This document shows, in pieces, positions 7,936 through 15,943 of a DNA stretch of 28,453 nucleotides (its first letter is position 1; each line of letters opens with the position of its first letter). The DNA comes from Rhodoferax sp. UBA6134. GTDB taxonomy: Bacteria; Pseudomonadota; Gammaproteobacteria; Burkholderiales; Burkholderiaceae_C. The stretch covers positions 1 to 28,453 of the forward strand of contig DIVK01000081.1 of assembly GCA_002422455.1 (NCBI GenBank), given 5' to 3'. Below the pieces are notes generated by a model that was not told where the DNA came from, made no database searches, and saw only the letters and a program-made list of their open reading frames with translations. A program made the position numbers and the translations under genes.

Positions 7936-8703
7936 ATGTCTTCCCCCAAAGTTTTGTTCGGCTTTCACGCCGTCGGTGTGCGTCTTAAAACCGCACCTGA
8001 ATCCATCATCGAAATTTATTTCGAGCCCACCCGCCGCGACGCACGCATGCGCCAGTTTCTGGAAAAATCCAACGAAGCCGGTGCGCGGCTAATCGAGGCC
8101 GATGGCATGCGACTGGCCAGGCTCTGTGGCGGCCATGGGCACCAGGGGGTGGCGGCACGGGTGCATGAATTGACGCAGGCGCATTCGCTGGACGAATTGC
8201 TGGAGAACCTGGAGGCCGCGCAGGCGCAACGGCCGCAGGCCGAGCGTGAGGCGCCGCTGATTCTGGTGCTCGACGGTGTGACCGATCCGCACAACCTGGG
8301 CGCCTGTCTGCGGGTGGCTGACGGCGCCGGGGTGCATGCCGTGATTGCCCCCAAGGACCATGCCGCTGGCATCAACGCCACGGTGGCCAAAGTGGCCAGC
8401 GGTGCGGCAGAAACCGTGCCGTATTTCATGGTGACCAACTTGGCGCGTACCCTGAACGAACTCAAGGAGCGCAACATCTGGATCATCGGCACCAGCGACG
8501 TGGCCCCCAGGACGATTTACCAGGCTGACCTCAAAGGCCCGGTGGCGCTGGTGCTGGGGGCTGAGGGCGCGGGTATGCGTCAGCTCACCGCCAAAACCTG
8601 CGATGAGCTGGTCAGCATCCCCATGCGCGGCGCGGTGGAAAGCCTGAATGTGTCGGTGGCCAGCGGCGTCTGCCTGTATGAGGCGCTGCGCCAGCGCAGT
8701 TGA
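7936..8703 (+). CDS. rlmB: 23S rRNA (guanosine-2'-O-)-methyltransferase RlmB
   Basis: This 255-residue SPOUT-class methyltransferase modifies the ribose of G2251 (E. coli numbering) in the peptidyl-transferase P loop. The N-terminal substrate-binding domain (about 5-85) begins VLFGFHAV. The catalytic knotted domain shows DPHNLGACLRVADGAGVHAV, LGAEGAGMR and the C-terminal SIPMRGAVESLNVSVASGV, which match motifs 1-3 of the family. I chose ATG 7936 because family members start with this GFHAV segment; a longer in-frame extension reaches into the usp gene. A -10-like GATAAT at 7924-7929 would place a transcription start at or next to this ATG, so the message could be leaderless. Confidence 0.95.
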   Translation: MSSPKVLFGFHAVGVRLKTAPESIIEIYFEPTRRDARMRQFLEKSNEAGARLIEADGMRLARLCGGHGHQGVAARVHELTQAHSLDELLENLEAAQAQRPQAEREAPLILVLDGVTDPHNLGACLRVADGAGVHAVIAPKDHAAGINATVAKVASGAAETVPYFMVTNLARTLNELKERNIWIIGTSDVAPRTIYQADLKGPVALVLGAEGAGMRQLTAKTCDELVSIPMRGAVESLNVSVASGVCLYEALRQRS

Positions 8704-8714
8704 CAACGAGCCTG

Positions 8715-9311
8715 CTACACCCAGCCCAGCCACCCCAGCAGTCCACCGGCAGCCAACAGCCACAGCAAATGCAGCCGGGTGCGCCAGACCAGCAGGGCGC
8801 TGAGGGCTGTGAGCAGCCATAAAGGCCCGTGTTGCAGCGAGCTGCCGTGGCCGGCGGCCAGAATCCAGCCAGTGGCCAGCAGCAGGGCGACCACGATCGG
8901 CGCCAGGCCTTGTTTGAAGGCACGTACGGCCCGCAGCTCCCGGTTTTGCTGGCCCCAGCGGGCGGCCGCGAAGGTGAGGGTGGTGCTGGGCAGCATGATG
9001 CCGACCATGGTCAGCGCGACGCCGAACGCGCCAGAGGCCCAGGCACTCGCGCCCGAGCCCACGCCACCGGCGGCGTTGATGCCCACATTCCAGCCCAGCA
9101 GGGCGACGAACAGCAGGTTGGGCCCGGGTGCCGCTTGCGCCAATGCGATGGATGAGGCGAACTGCCCATCGCTCAGCCAGTGCTTTCCGTCCACCAGGTA
9201 GCGGTGCATGTCGGGCGCCGTGCTGACGACACCGCCCACGGCCAGCAGGGACAGCGACATGAAATGGGTCAACAGGGCCAGCCAGTCGGCGGCCGTCAAT
9301 GTCGGGTTCAT
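8715..9311 (-). CDS. chrA: Chromate transporter, short-chain ChrA, second half
   Basis: This 198-residue membrane protein is a single CHR domain. It starts with MNPTLTAADWLALLTHF, followed by the family pattern LAVGGVVSTAPDMHRYLVD and AQAAPGPNLLFVALLGW, with about six hydrophobic segments. Its ATG at 9311 overlaps the TGA of the upstream CHR-domain gene (9308-9310), giving a four-base ATGA overlap and probable translational coupling. The two short proteins together correspond to the two halves of long-chain ChrA and probably form a heteromeric transporter. Whether the substrate is chromate, sulfate or something else cannot be read from sequence. Confidence 0.87.
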   Translation of the reverse strand: MNPTLTAADWLALLTHFMSLSLLAVGGVVSTAPDMHRYLVDGKHWLSDGQFASSIALAQAAPGPNLLFVALLGWNVGINAAGGVGSGASAWASGAFGVALTMVGIMLPSTTLTFAAARWGQQNRELRAVRAFKQGLAPIVVALLLATGWILAAGHGSSLQHGPLWLLTALSALLVWRTRLHLLWLLAAGGLLGWLGWV

Positions 9312-9919
9312 GCATCGGCTCCTGGCGCGCGCGCCCGGCCCAAGCGCCAGTGGGCCCAGCCGCAGGCCGGCCCACCCACACACAGCAGCACCCATGCCAG
9401 CGGTATGCGAAGCACGGCAATGGCGACAAAGGCCGTCGCTGCAAATAACCCACAGGCGAGGGTGCCCATGGTATTTTTCTTCAAGGTGACAGTGAGTTTG
9501 AGCCCGGTGGCGGTGATCAGGCCCGCTGCCACGGCGCCCATGCCGCGCAGCGCGCCTTGAACGGCGGGCAAGTCGGAAATGCCTGCAAATGCGGCCGCCA
9601 GTGCCAGCACGATCAGCAGCGGGAAAGTCAGCATGCCGGCCAGCGCCGCCAGTGCGCCGCGCCAACCAAAGTAGCGGTCACCGATCATCAACGACAGGTT
9701 GACCACATTGGCGCCAGGCAAAATTTGCGCCACCGCCCAGTCTTCCACAAACTGATCGCGGGTCAGCCATTGTTTTTTTTCCACCAGTTCGCGTTGCATG
9801 ACGGCCACTACGCCGCCGAAGCCTTGCAGTGCCAGCCAGGTAAAAGACCAGAACAGGTCATGCAGCGATTCAGGGCGGGCGCCGGACGCTGGTGAGACGG
9901 GGTTTGTCATGGGCAGCAT
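9308..9919 (-). CDS. chrA: Chromate transporter, short-chain ChrA, first half
   Basis: This 203-residue single CHR domain has the conserved FTWLALQGFGGVVAVMQREL near the N terminus and AQILPGANVVNLSLMIGDR after it, followed by hydrophobic segments to the end. It is paired with the next gene by a four-base overlap, as in other bacteria that carry ChrA as two short-chain genes. Two starts are possible, ATG 9919 and ATG 9910, and neither has a clear ribosome binding site. The gene begins 10 bases after the HD-GYP gene stop on the same strand, so it may be at the end of a longer transcript. Confidence 0.87.
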   Translation of the reverse strand: MLPMTNPVSPASGARPESLHDLFWSFTWLALQGFGGVVAVMQRELVEKKQWLTRDQFVEDWAVAQILPGANVVNLSLMIGDRYFGWRGALAALAGMLTFPLLIVLALAAAFAGISDLPAVQGALRGMGAVAAGLITATGLKLTVTLKKNTMGTLACGLFAATAFVAIAVLRIPLAWVLLCVGGPACGWAHWRLGRARAPGADA

Positions 9920-9929
9920 AGGTGACGCG

Positions 9930-11318
9930 TCACGCCCGGGTCATTTTGGCGCCCATCTTGTCCAGGGTTTCAAACCCGCCGATTCGGGCAATGACTGCGT
10001 CTACACAGTCCAGCCACTTCTGTAGGACGACGGGATAGGTTTCACCGGGTGTTTCCCGCCATCGATTCCGTACCTGGCGTGCTGCCATGCGCAACTGCCA
10101 TCCGGCCTCCCGGGTGATGAGGGTCATTTCGTTGAGCAGGTTGTTGTCAAGCGTTTCGTTGCCGAGGTAGATGAGTTGGTCCGGTGCCGCTCCGACCTGA
10201 GCCAGTGCACGCCGAGTTTTCCGAAGCTGGACGCCTATCGGTTGAAGTTCCTCGCGCCGGGCTGCGCTTACAGTGAAGTCTTGGGAGAGTTCTACAGGCC
10301 ATCGTCCCAGCACCTCGTCGATATTCAACAGCAGTTGTACTGGATCAGGGAGGTGATCCAGCAGGCTTGTCGTGCTGTCCGCGAGTGGCTGCAGCAAGCC
10401 GATAACCTGCAGGGCCAGCGTGTTGTCGTAGCGGTGGGTATTCATTCGCAACAAAACGGACAGGCGTAACTCCGGCGCATCCCGGTTCGGTGAAAACATG
10501 GCGGCAACCACGTTGGCCAGCGACAGTAGTTTTCCCAGGGGACTGATCGCGTCTTCGACCAGTTGGCGAGGATAGCCGGACCCATCCATGTACTCATGGT
10601 GCTCACGAACGGCACGGACGATCTCCTTGGGGTACTGATGATGTCGTTCGATCAACATGGTGGAGACCAGGGGGTGAGAATAAAGTTGGCGTTGCTGCGC
10701 TCCGTTGAGGGCATGCTCCGGTGACAGCAATAGCGGGTCGACGTGCAGCATGCCAATGTCGTGCAGCATGCCGGCCGTGCTGGCCATGTTCACGTCGAAG
10801 CGCGATAACAACGGGGTTTTTGTCAGCCAGCCAGCGGTTAATGCAGTGCGAATCAGTTGCAGATAAATTTCCGGATGTACGTCGCGTGCGATGGTCAGCT
10901 GAATTGCAATGGGTGCAGGTAAGGGTACGGTTTCAATGGCGTCAAGCAAGAGTTTGCGGGACCTGTTATCGGGGGCCATTCGCATAAAGAACGGAATGTC
11001 GTTCAATATCGCTTCTGCACTGATTCTCAGGGTTTTTCCGGTCACCATGTTGCTGCTGCTCACGCAACTTTCGATGGGTTCCGATAACTTGTGCTGCACC
11101 AAGCGTTCGTACAGTCCCTGATTAATCGCAGTTCCTTTGTCGACGATTTTTATGCCGTTGGCATTGAAAATGGCACAACTGGCGATGACGGGCTGCTTTT
11201 TACCTAACTCGACTACGGCCTGGCTGAAATACTGTTCGTGATCGAGTGAGTTGGTCATGATTTTTGCGAATAGACGGATGACTTGGGAGCTTACAGGATG
11301 GTGGATGCTGACAGCCAT
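9930..11318 (-). CDS. HD-GYP domain protein, putative c-di-GMP phosphodiesterase
   Basis: This 462-residue protein has an HD-GYP domain in its middle. LHDIGMLHVDP (near 187) supplies the HD pair, HP and HH follow, and REHHEYMDGSGYP carries the intact GYP signature, which is known to contact partner proteins and c-di-GMP. The usual HDIGK reads HDIGM here, so the Lys after the metal-binding HD pair is lost. The N-terminal 120 residues and the C-terminal 150 residues match nothing I recognise. They are soluble and without clear coiled coils. ATG at 11258 (MTNSLDHEQ) is an alternative start, since neither start has a good ribosome binding site. Activity as a phosphodiesterase is plausible but untested. 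Confidence 0.82.
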   Translation of the reverse strand: MAVSIHHPVSSQVIRLFAKIMTNSLDHEQYFSQAVVELGKKQPVIASCAIFNANGIKIVDKGTAINQGLYERLVQHKLSEPIESCVSSSNMVTGKTLRISAEAILNDIPFFMRMAPDNRSRKLLLDAIETVPLPAPIAIQLTIARDVHPEIYLQLIRTALTAGWLTKTPLLSRFDVNMASTAGMLHDIGMLHVDPLLLSPEHALNGAQQRQLYSHPLVSTMLIERHHQYPKEIVRAVREHHEYMDGSGYPRQLVEDAISPLGKLLSLANVVAAMFSPNRDAPELRLSVLLRMNTHRYDNTLALQVIGLLQPLADSTTSLLDHLPDPVQLLLNIDEVLGRWPVELSQDFTVSAARREELQPIGVQLRKTRRALAQVGAAPDQLIYLGNETLDNNLLNEMTLITREAGWQLRMAARQVRNRWRETPGETYPVVLQKWLDCVDAVIARIGGFETLDKMGAKMTRA

Positions 11319-11381
11319 TCACGGGTCTTGGGGGCGGCGCTGATCGTGCCGGGCATTACCTGGCGGATTCAAGTCAGGTGT

Positions 11382-12278
11382 TCAAGCCTGTGTGCCAAGA
11401 GACTCTATCTGCGCATCTTTCTCCAGCCACAGCTGGTGGCCCCACCTTTGGTATGCGGCACGCACTACCGGGTCACCCGCATAGTCGCCTTGCGCCAGGT
11501 GGTAGGGAATCGGCAACGGCCGCACCCGCACGATGATGCGCCTGAGTTTGGCGCTCAGGAATTGCCAAAAATCGGGGACGCCGTCCGGGTAAACGATGGT
11601 CACGTCCAGAATGTCCTGGAACTTGTCGCCCATGGCGTTGAGCGCCAGCGCCATGCCGCCGGTCTTGGGTTTGAGCAGGTGTTTGTAGGGTGATTGTTGT
11701 TGTTGGTGCTTGGCGGCGGTGAAGCGCGTGCCCTCCATGAAATTCATTACGCTGGTGGGGATCAGTGCAAATTTTTCACAGGCCTGGCGTGTCGTCTCCT
11801 GATCTTTGGCCCGCATCTCTGGGTGCTTCTTCAGGAACGCTTCGCTGTGGCGGCGCATGAAGGGAAAATCCAGTGCCCACCAGGCCAGTCCCATCAGCGG
11901 CACCCAGGCCAGTTGTTGCTTGAGGAAGAATTTGAGCAGGGGAATGCGCCGGTTGAAGACGTGCTGCAGCACCAGAATGTCAACCCAGGACTGATGATTG
12001 CAGTTCACCAGGTACCAGCCATGGCCGTCCAGGTTGTCGATGCCCTGCACGTCCCAGCTGGTGCGCTGCGTGAGCCGCATCCAGCCACTGTTGCCGGCAA
12101 TCCAGGTTTGCGCGATGCGCAGCAGTACCGGGTCTAGCGCCAGGCGCACTTTTCTGAGCGGGATGAGCAGTTTCAGGACGGCGAAAAACAGCAGAACCGG
12201 TACCCAAAGCAGTGTGTTGAGCAGCAGCAGCACGGTGGCGATCAGCCCCACCACTGGCGCGGGTAAAACGTAAAGCAT
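11382..12278 (-). CDS. Lysophosphatidate-type acyltransferase (PlsC/YihG family)
   Basis: This 298-residue inner-membrane acyltransferase opens with a long hydrophobic segment (about 5-40). It carries the catalytic H-x4-D as NHQSWVD (about 89-95) and the phosphate-binding EGTRF block as NFMEGTRF (about 182-189). Length and N-terminal anchor resemble the YihG subgroup rather than the shorter PlsC. The expected reaction is transfer of an acyl chain to a lysophospholipid such as lysophosphatidate. The gene lies between the MgtC-like gene (18-base gap) and the HD-GYP gene (63-base gap), all on the minus strand. Confidence 0.88.
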   Translation of the reverse strand: MLYVLPAPVVGLIATVLLLLNTLLWVPVLLFFAVLKLLIPLRKVRLALDPVLLRIAQTWIAGNSGWMRLTQRTSWDVQGIDNLDGHGWYLVNCNHQSWVDILVLQHVFNRRIPLLKFFLKQQLAWVPLMGLAWWALDFPFMRRHSEAFLKKHPEMRAKDQETTRQACEKFALIPTSVMNFMEGTRFTAAKHQQQQSPYKHLLKPKTGGMALALNAMGDKFQDILDVTIVYPDGVPDFWQFLSAKLRRIIVRVRPLPIPYHLAQGDYAGDPVVRAAYQRWGHQLWLEKDAQIESLGTQA

Positions 12279-12296
12279 CTACAGCACCTCGGCGCT

Positions 12297-12719
12297 TCAG
12301 TTGCGGGCATAGGCCAGCTGGAAGCTGTCCATGCCACGGAATTGGGTCATATCCCGGGTCAACTCCGACGGAGGGCCCATTTTTTGTCGACTGCGCGCCA
12401 CGGCCACAAAGTTCCACTCATGCGCGCCGTCCTTGAGCGCGATGCTGATGGTGCCGCTCGCAATGTCATAACCACGGGAATTTGCCATGTCATGCAGTGT
12501 TCGCTCCGTGGGAATGAGGTTTTTGTCGAATTTCAAACTGATGGCCACGGCCTGTCGGGACGGCAGCCAGCCTTCAAGTTTCGAAATCCAGACCATGCCA
12601 ATGGCGCTCGGCAGTGCCCCCGTAAGATTAAGGAAGACGAGGATGTTGACGGCGACGAGCGGGTCCGACCAGCAGGCCTGGAGTGTGGTCAAGGAAAGCA
12701 TCCGGGAACGATAGCGCAT
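12297..12719 (-). CDS. MgtC-like protein, apparently internally deleted
   Basis: The first part of this 140-residue product (LQACWSDPLVAVNILVFLNL) looks like the start of the MgtC/SapB membrane proteins common in betaproteobacteria. The last 105 residues (from ISKLEGWLPSRQAV to MDSFQLAYARN) look like the cytoplasmic ACT-like C-terminal domain of the same family. The membrane core, with the GYERSYHGRAAGMRTYG signature that I recall for this family, is missing, and full-length members are about 235-245 residues. The reading frame is open across the join, near GALPSAIG. I infer an in-frame deletion of roughly 100 residues. The product may be non-functional or a free regulatory domain. ATG 12701 is an alternative start. 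Confidence 0.6.
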   Translation of the reverse strand: MRYRSRMLSLTTLQACWSDPLVAVNILVFLNLTGALPSAIGMVWISKLEGWLPSRQAVAISLKFDKNLIPTERTLHDMANSRGYDIASGTISIALKDGAHEWNFVAVARSRQKMGPPSELTRDMTQFRGMDSFQLAYARN

Positions 12720-12797
12720 TTTTGGAGCGTTCCAGAAGGAGTGTTTTTCGCACGCTTATACCGTCGGGACGATGACCGGGCGTGATTTCAGGAACGG

Positions 12798-12826
12798 TTG
12801 ACGCTAGTGAGCGTGTCAGTTAGCAT
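12798..12826 (+). promoter_or_regulatory. Sigma70-type promoter of the tetR-efflux operon
   Basis: TTGACG at 12798-12803 and TAGCAT at 12821-12826 are separated by exactly 17 bases, the ideal spacing. The predicted transcription start falls near 12833, inside the palindromic operator immediately downstream. Repressor bound there would block initiation, which fits autoregulation by the TetR protein. Confidence 0.55.
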
Positions 12827-12828
12827 TC

Positions 12829-12850
12829 TTGGTAATTAATCAATTACCAA
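12829..12850. promoter_or_regulatory. Palindromic TetR operator
   Basis: TTGGTAATT (12829-12837) and AATTACCAA (12842-12850) form a perfect 9-bp inverted repeat around the four bases AATC. It lies 16 bases before the chosen start of the TetR gene and overlaps the predicted transcription start. Length and symmetry are typical of TetR-family operators. Confidence 0.75.
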
Positions 12851-12866
12851 ATTGTGGTGGGTGTTC

Positions 12867-13478
12867 GTGAAATTTACAGCCCTTACTCGTTTCCCGACTG
12901 AGACTCGCCAGGCCGAGATCGTGGCTGCGGCATTGCGCCTGGCGCAGGACCACAGTCCGGCGTTCATCACCACCACCGACCTGGCCCGTGCCGTGGGTTT
13001 GAGCCAGGGGGCGTTGTTTAAACACTTTTCTTCCAAAGATGCAGTCTGGCTGGCGGCCATAACCTGGGTGACGGAGCATTTGCTGCAGTCGCTGAACGAA
13101 GCGGCGCAGCGGACCGAGGTGCCCCTTGACTCCTTGCGCTGCGTGTTTGATGCCCATGTGGATTTTGTCGTAACCCACCCCGGCGTACCGCGCGTTATCT
13201 TTCATGAACTTCAGCAGTCGGCGGACTCGCCGCTCAAGCAGCGGGTGCGTGGTCTCATGCAGAGCTACCGCCAGTTGCTGTTGCGCCTGCTCAAGGCGGC
13301 CGTGCAGTGTGGCGACGCAGCGGCCGATCTGGACGTGTCTGCCGCTGCCACCCTTTTCGTCGGCATTGTGCAGGGCTTGGTCATGCAGTCCATGCTGGGC
13401 GGGCAGATTTCCTCCATGCGTGCGCAAGCGCCGGCCGTCTTTCACCTTTACCTGTGCGGTATCCGCAACCCATCATGA
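12867..13478 (+). CDS. TetR family transcriptional repressor of the efflux operon
   Basis: This 203-residue protein has an N-terminal TetR helix-turn-helix: RQAEIVAAALRLAQD, then TTTDLARAVGLSQGALFKHF and SSKDAVW (about 12-60). The C-terminal ligand-binding helical domain is variable, as expected. I chose GTG 12867 because a GGTGG stretch lies 6 bases before it. TTG 12852 and GTG 12861 are longer alternatives that would begin at or next to the operator. Its stop overlaps the ATG of the adaptor gene by four bases, so repressor and exporter are translated from one message and it probably controls its own operon through the palindrome at 12829-12850. The inducer is unknown. Confidence 0.88.
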   Translation: MKFTALTRFPTETRQAEIVAAALRLAQDHSPAFITTTDLARAVGLSQGALFKHFSSKDAVWLAAITWVTEHLLQSLNEAAQRTEVPLDSLRCVFDAHVDFVVTHPGVPRVIFHELQQSADSPLKQRVRGLMQSYRQLLLRLLKAAVQCGDAAADLDVSAAATLFVGIVQGLVMQSMLGGQISSMRAQAPAVFHLYLCGIRNPS

Positions 13479-14665
13479 AGCTCAAAGTCCCATCCTCCAA
13501 AGTGCTCATGCTGGGCTTGCTGGGCGTGCTGCTGCTGGTCGCCATCGTTTTTGTCATCCGGCGTGCCGGTCCGCTGGCCCCCGTGCGGGTGACGGTGGTG
13601 CAGGCGGCCGAAGGCTCGATCACGCCCGCCCTCTTTGGCATTGGCACGGTGGATGCGCGCCGCAGCTACCTGATTGGGCCCACCGCCGCCGGCCGGGTGC
13701 TGCGCGTGCTGGTGGACGTGGGCGACACGGTCAAGGCGGGCCAGTTGCTCGCCGAAATGGACCCCGTTGACCTGGACAACCGCCTTGCGGCGCTGGATGC
13801 CTCGATGGCGCGGGCTGGGAGCGGCATTGCGGCTGCTGACGCGCAAACGGCCGATGCGGCAGCCCGCCGGGAGCTGGCCGCCATCAGTGCACGGCGCTAC
13901 GTCGAGTTGGGGCGGCAAAACTTTGTCAGTTCCGGCGTTGTAGAAGCCAAAGTGCAGGAGCAGACTTCGGCCGAAGCCGGGAGCCGCGCAGCGAAGGCCA
14001 ACCTGTCGGCTGCACAGCAAGACCTGTCCCGGCTGAAAGCCGAACGTGCTGGTCTGGTGCAGCAGCGTCAGAACGCACGCCTGGTGGCCGCGCAGGACGG
14101 CGTGGTCCTGTCGCGCGACGCCGAGCCGGGTTCCACCGTGGTGGCCGGGCAGGCGGTGCTCAAGCTGGTGGAGCCCGCCAGCCTGTGGGTGAAAGCACGT
14201 TTTGACCAGAGCCGCTCCGCCGGTCTGGCACCCGGCCTGCCTGCCGACATCGTGCTGCGCTCCAGCGCCGCCACCACGCTGCGCGGCAAGGTGGCCCGCG
14301 TGGAGCTGCAGGGCGATAGCGTGACGGAGGAGCGCGTGGCGCAGATTGCATTTGACGCCCAACCTGCGGGCGTTTCGGTCGGTGAGCTGGCCGAGGTCAC
14401 ACTCAAGTTGCCCGCTACGCCGCGTTCCCTGTTGCTGCCCAATGCCGCCATCAAGCGGCACGCCGGGCAGACCGGTGTCTGGGTGCAAGACGATGGGGGT
14501 CTGCGCTTCGCGCCGCTGCGTCTGGGCCAGGTCAGCCTGGACGGACAGGTGCAGGTGCTGGACGGCTTGAAGACCGACAACCGGGTTGTGGTCTACAGCG
14601 AGAAGGAAATCGATGCGCGCAGCCGTATCCAGGTGGTGCAAAGCCTCGCGCCGGGCAAGCCATGA
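13475..14665 (+). CDS. Periplasmic adaptor (HlyD/DevB-like) of ABC efflux system
   Basis: This 396-residue membrane fusion protein has an N-terminal membrane anchor (about 10-30) and a lipoyl-like half-motif GRVLRVLVDVGDTVKAGQLL (about 71-90). A long Ala-rich helical hairpin follows (about 100-200). The second lipoyl half is DGVVLSRDAEPGSTVVAGQ, and beta-barrel and membrane-proximal domains reach the end. It should link the inner-membrane ABC permease to an outer-membrane channel. The order adaptor, permease, ATPase matches DevBCA-type exporters more than MacAB, in which permease and ATPase are fused. The gene overlaps its neighbours on both sides by four bases. No outer-membrane TolC gene is in the window. 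Confidence 0.92.
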   Translation: MKLKVPSSKVLMLGLLGVLLLVAIVFVIRRAGPLAPVRVTVVQAAEGSITPALFGIGTVDARRSYLIGPTAAGRVLRVLVDVGDTVKAGQLLAEMDPVDLDNRLAALDASMARAGSGIAAADAQTADAAARRELAAISARRYVELGRQNFVSSGVVEAKVQEQTSAEAGSRAAKANLSAAQQDLSRLKAERAGLVQQRQNARLVAAQDGVVLSRDAEPGSTVVAGQAVLKLVEPASLWVKARFDQSRSAGLAPGLPADIVLRSSAATTLRGKVARVELQGDSVTEERVAQIAFDAQPAGVSVGELAEVTLKLPATPRSLLLPNAAIKRHAGQTGVWVQDDGGLRFAPLRLGQVSLDGQVQVLDGLKTDNRVVVYSEKEIDARSRIQVVQSLAPGKP

Positions 14666-15852
14666 TCAGCCTGGCCGGCCGCGACATCCTGCATTCGTGG
14701 AGCAAGTTCGTTTTCACGGGCATCGGTTTGGGCCTGTTGATCGGCGTCACGCTGACCATGGCCGGTGTGTACCGTGGCATGGTGGATGACGCGCTCATGT
14801 TGCTGAACAACAGTGGCGCCAACCTCTGGGTGGTGCAGAAAGATACCCAGGGACCGTACGCTGAATCGTCCAGCCTGCGCGATGACGTGTACCGCTCACT
14901 TCTGGGCATGCCGGGCGTGGCGCGTGCTGCCAATGTGACCTATTTCACGATGCAGGTGCGCCGTGGGGCCACTGACGTGCGTGCCATGGTGGTGGGCGTG
15001 GAGCCGGGCCAGCCTGGTGAGCCGGGCTACCTGATTGCGGGCCGTCACATCACACGCAACCACTATGAGGCCGTGGCCGATGTGAAAACGGGCTTCTCGG
15101 TTGGCGATGTCATCAAGATTCGCCGGCGTGACTACAGCGTGGTTGGCCTCACGCAACGCATGGTGTCCTCAGGCGGCGACCCCATGGTCTTCATTCCGCT
15201 GGCCGACGCGCAAGAGGCGCAGTTTCTGAAGGACAACGATGCTATTCAAAATGACCGTGCCCGCACCGCCACCAACCCCGCACTGAACCGCCCGGGCGTG
15301 CCCGGCCTGCTGGAGGCCATTCAGGCCTCGCAAAGCAGCAACCACAATGTCAACGCGGTGCTGGTGCAGATCGAGCCCGGCTTTGAGGCCGAGCAGGTGG
15401 CCGAACCCATTCGCCGCTGGAAGCACCTGCAGGTGTTCACGCGCGAGCAGATGGAAGATATCCTGGTGGCCAAGCTGATTGCCACGTCCGCGAAGCAGAT
15501 CGGCATGTTCCTCGTTATCCTGGCTGTCGTGAGCGCGGCCATCGTGGCTTTTATCATCTACACCATGACGCTGGGCAAGCTGCGTGAGATTGCGGTGCTC
15601 AAGCTCATCGGTACGCGCAATCGCACGATTGTCAGCATGATTCTGCAGCAGGCGCTGGGCCTCGGGCTGGTCGGCTTCATCGTCGGCAAGGTCGCCGCCA
15701 CCCTCTGGGCGCCCATCTTTCCCAAATACGTCCTGCTGGAAACAGGCGATGCGTTGCGTGGCTTTTTTGCGGTCATGATCATTTGTGCGCTGGCCAGCAC
15801 GCTCGCCATCCGTGTGGCGTTGCGCGTCGATCCGGCTGCGGCGATTGGATAA
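14662..15852 (+). CDS. ABC transporter permease, FtsX/DevC-like
   Basis: This 396-residue permease has one N-terminal membrane helix (about 15-40), a large periplasmic domain of about 230 residues, and three C-terminal helices (about 275-300, 322-350 and 365-385). This is the FtsX/MacB-type permease topology. The segment after the first C-terminal helix, LGKLREIAVLKLIGTRNRTI, is the typical coupling region of this family. With the adaptor and ATPase it forms an ATP-driven exporter that pushes substrates, perhaps lipids or hydrophobic compounds as for DevBCA, out of the periplasm. ATG 14662 overlaps the adaptor stop by four bases. Confidence 0.92.
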   Translation: MISLAGRDILHSWSKFVFTGIGLGLLIGVTLTMAGVYRGMVDDALMLLNNSGANLWVVQKDTQGPYAESSSLRDDVYRSLLGMPGVARAANVTYFTMQVRRGATDVRAMVVGVEPGQPGEPGYLIAGRHITRNHYEAVADVKTGFSVGDVIKIRRRDYSVVGLTQRMVSSGGDPMVFIPLADAQEAQFLKDNDAIQNDRARTATNPALNRPGVPGLLEAIQASQSSNHNVNAVLVQIEPGFEAEQVAEPIRRWKHLQVFTREQMEDILVAKLIATSAKQIGMFLVILAVVSAAIVAFIIYTMTLGKLREIAVLKLIGTRNRTIVSMILQQALGLGLVGFIVGKVAATLWAPIFPKYVLLETGDALRGFFAVMIICALASTLAIRVALRVDPAAAIG

Positions 15853-15909
15853 GGATGCCAATGAACCCCCACGCTCGTCATATTTGTTCGCGGCCCTCCG
15901 AGGGGGCGC

Positions 15910-15941
15910 GGACCTCCTGTGAGACGGCGCGGCAGGAGTCC
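15910..15941 (+). promoter_or_regulatory. Hairpin covering the ATPase ribosome binding site
   Basis: GGACCTCCTG (15910-15919) pairs with CAGGAGTCC (15933-15941) over nine base pairs with one bulged C and a 13-base loop. The right arm contains the Shine-Dalgarno AGGAG (15934-15938) of the gene starting at ATG 15944, and the left arm contains CCTCCT, the anti-Shine-Dalgarno sequence. A second small hairpin with CCCT/AGGG arms lies just upstream near 15894-15904. The 91 bases between permease and ATPase resemble a dispersed GC-rich intergenic element. Confidence 0.55.
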
Positions 15942-15943
15942 CC

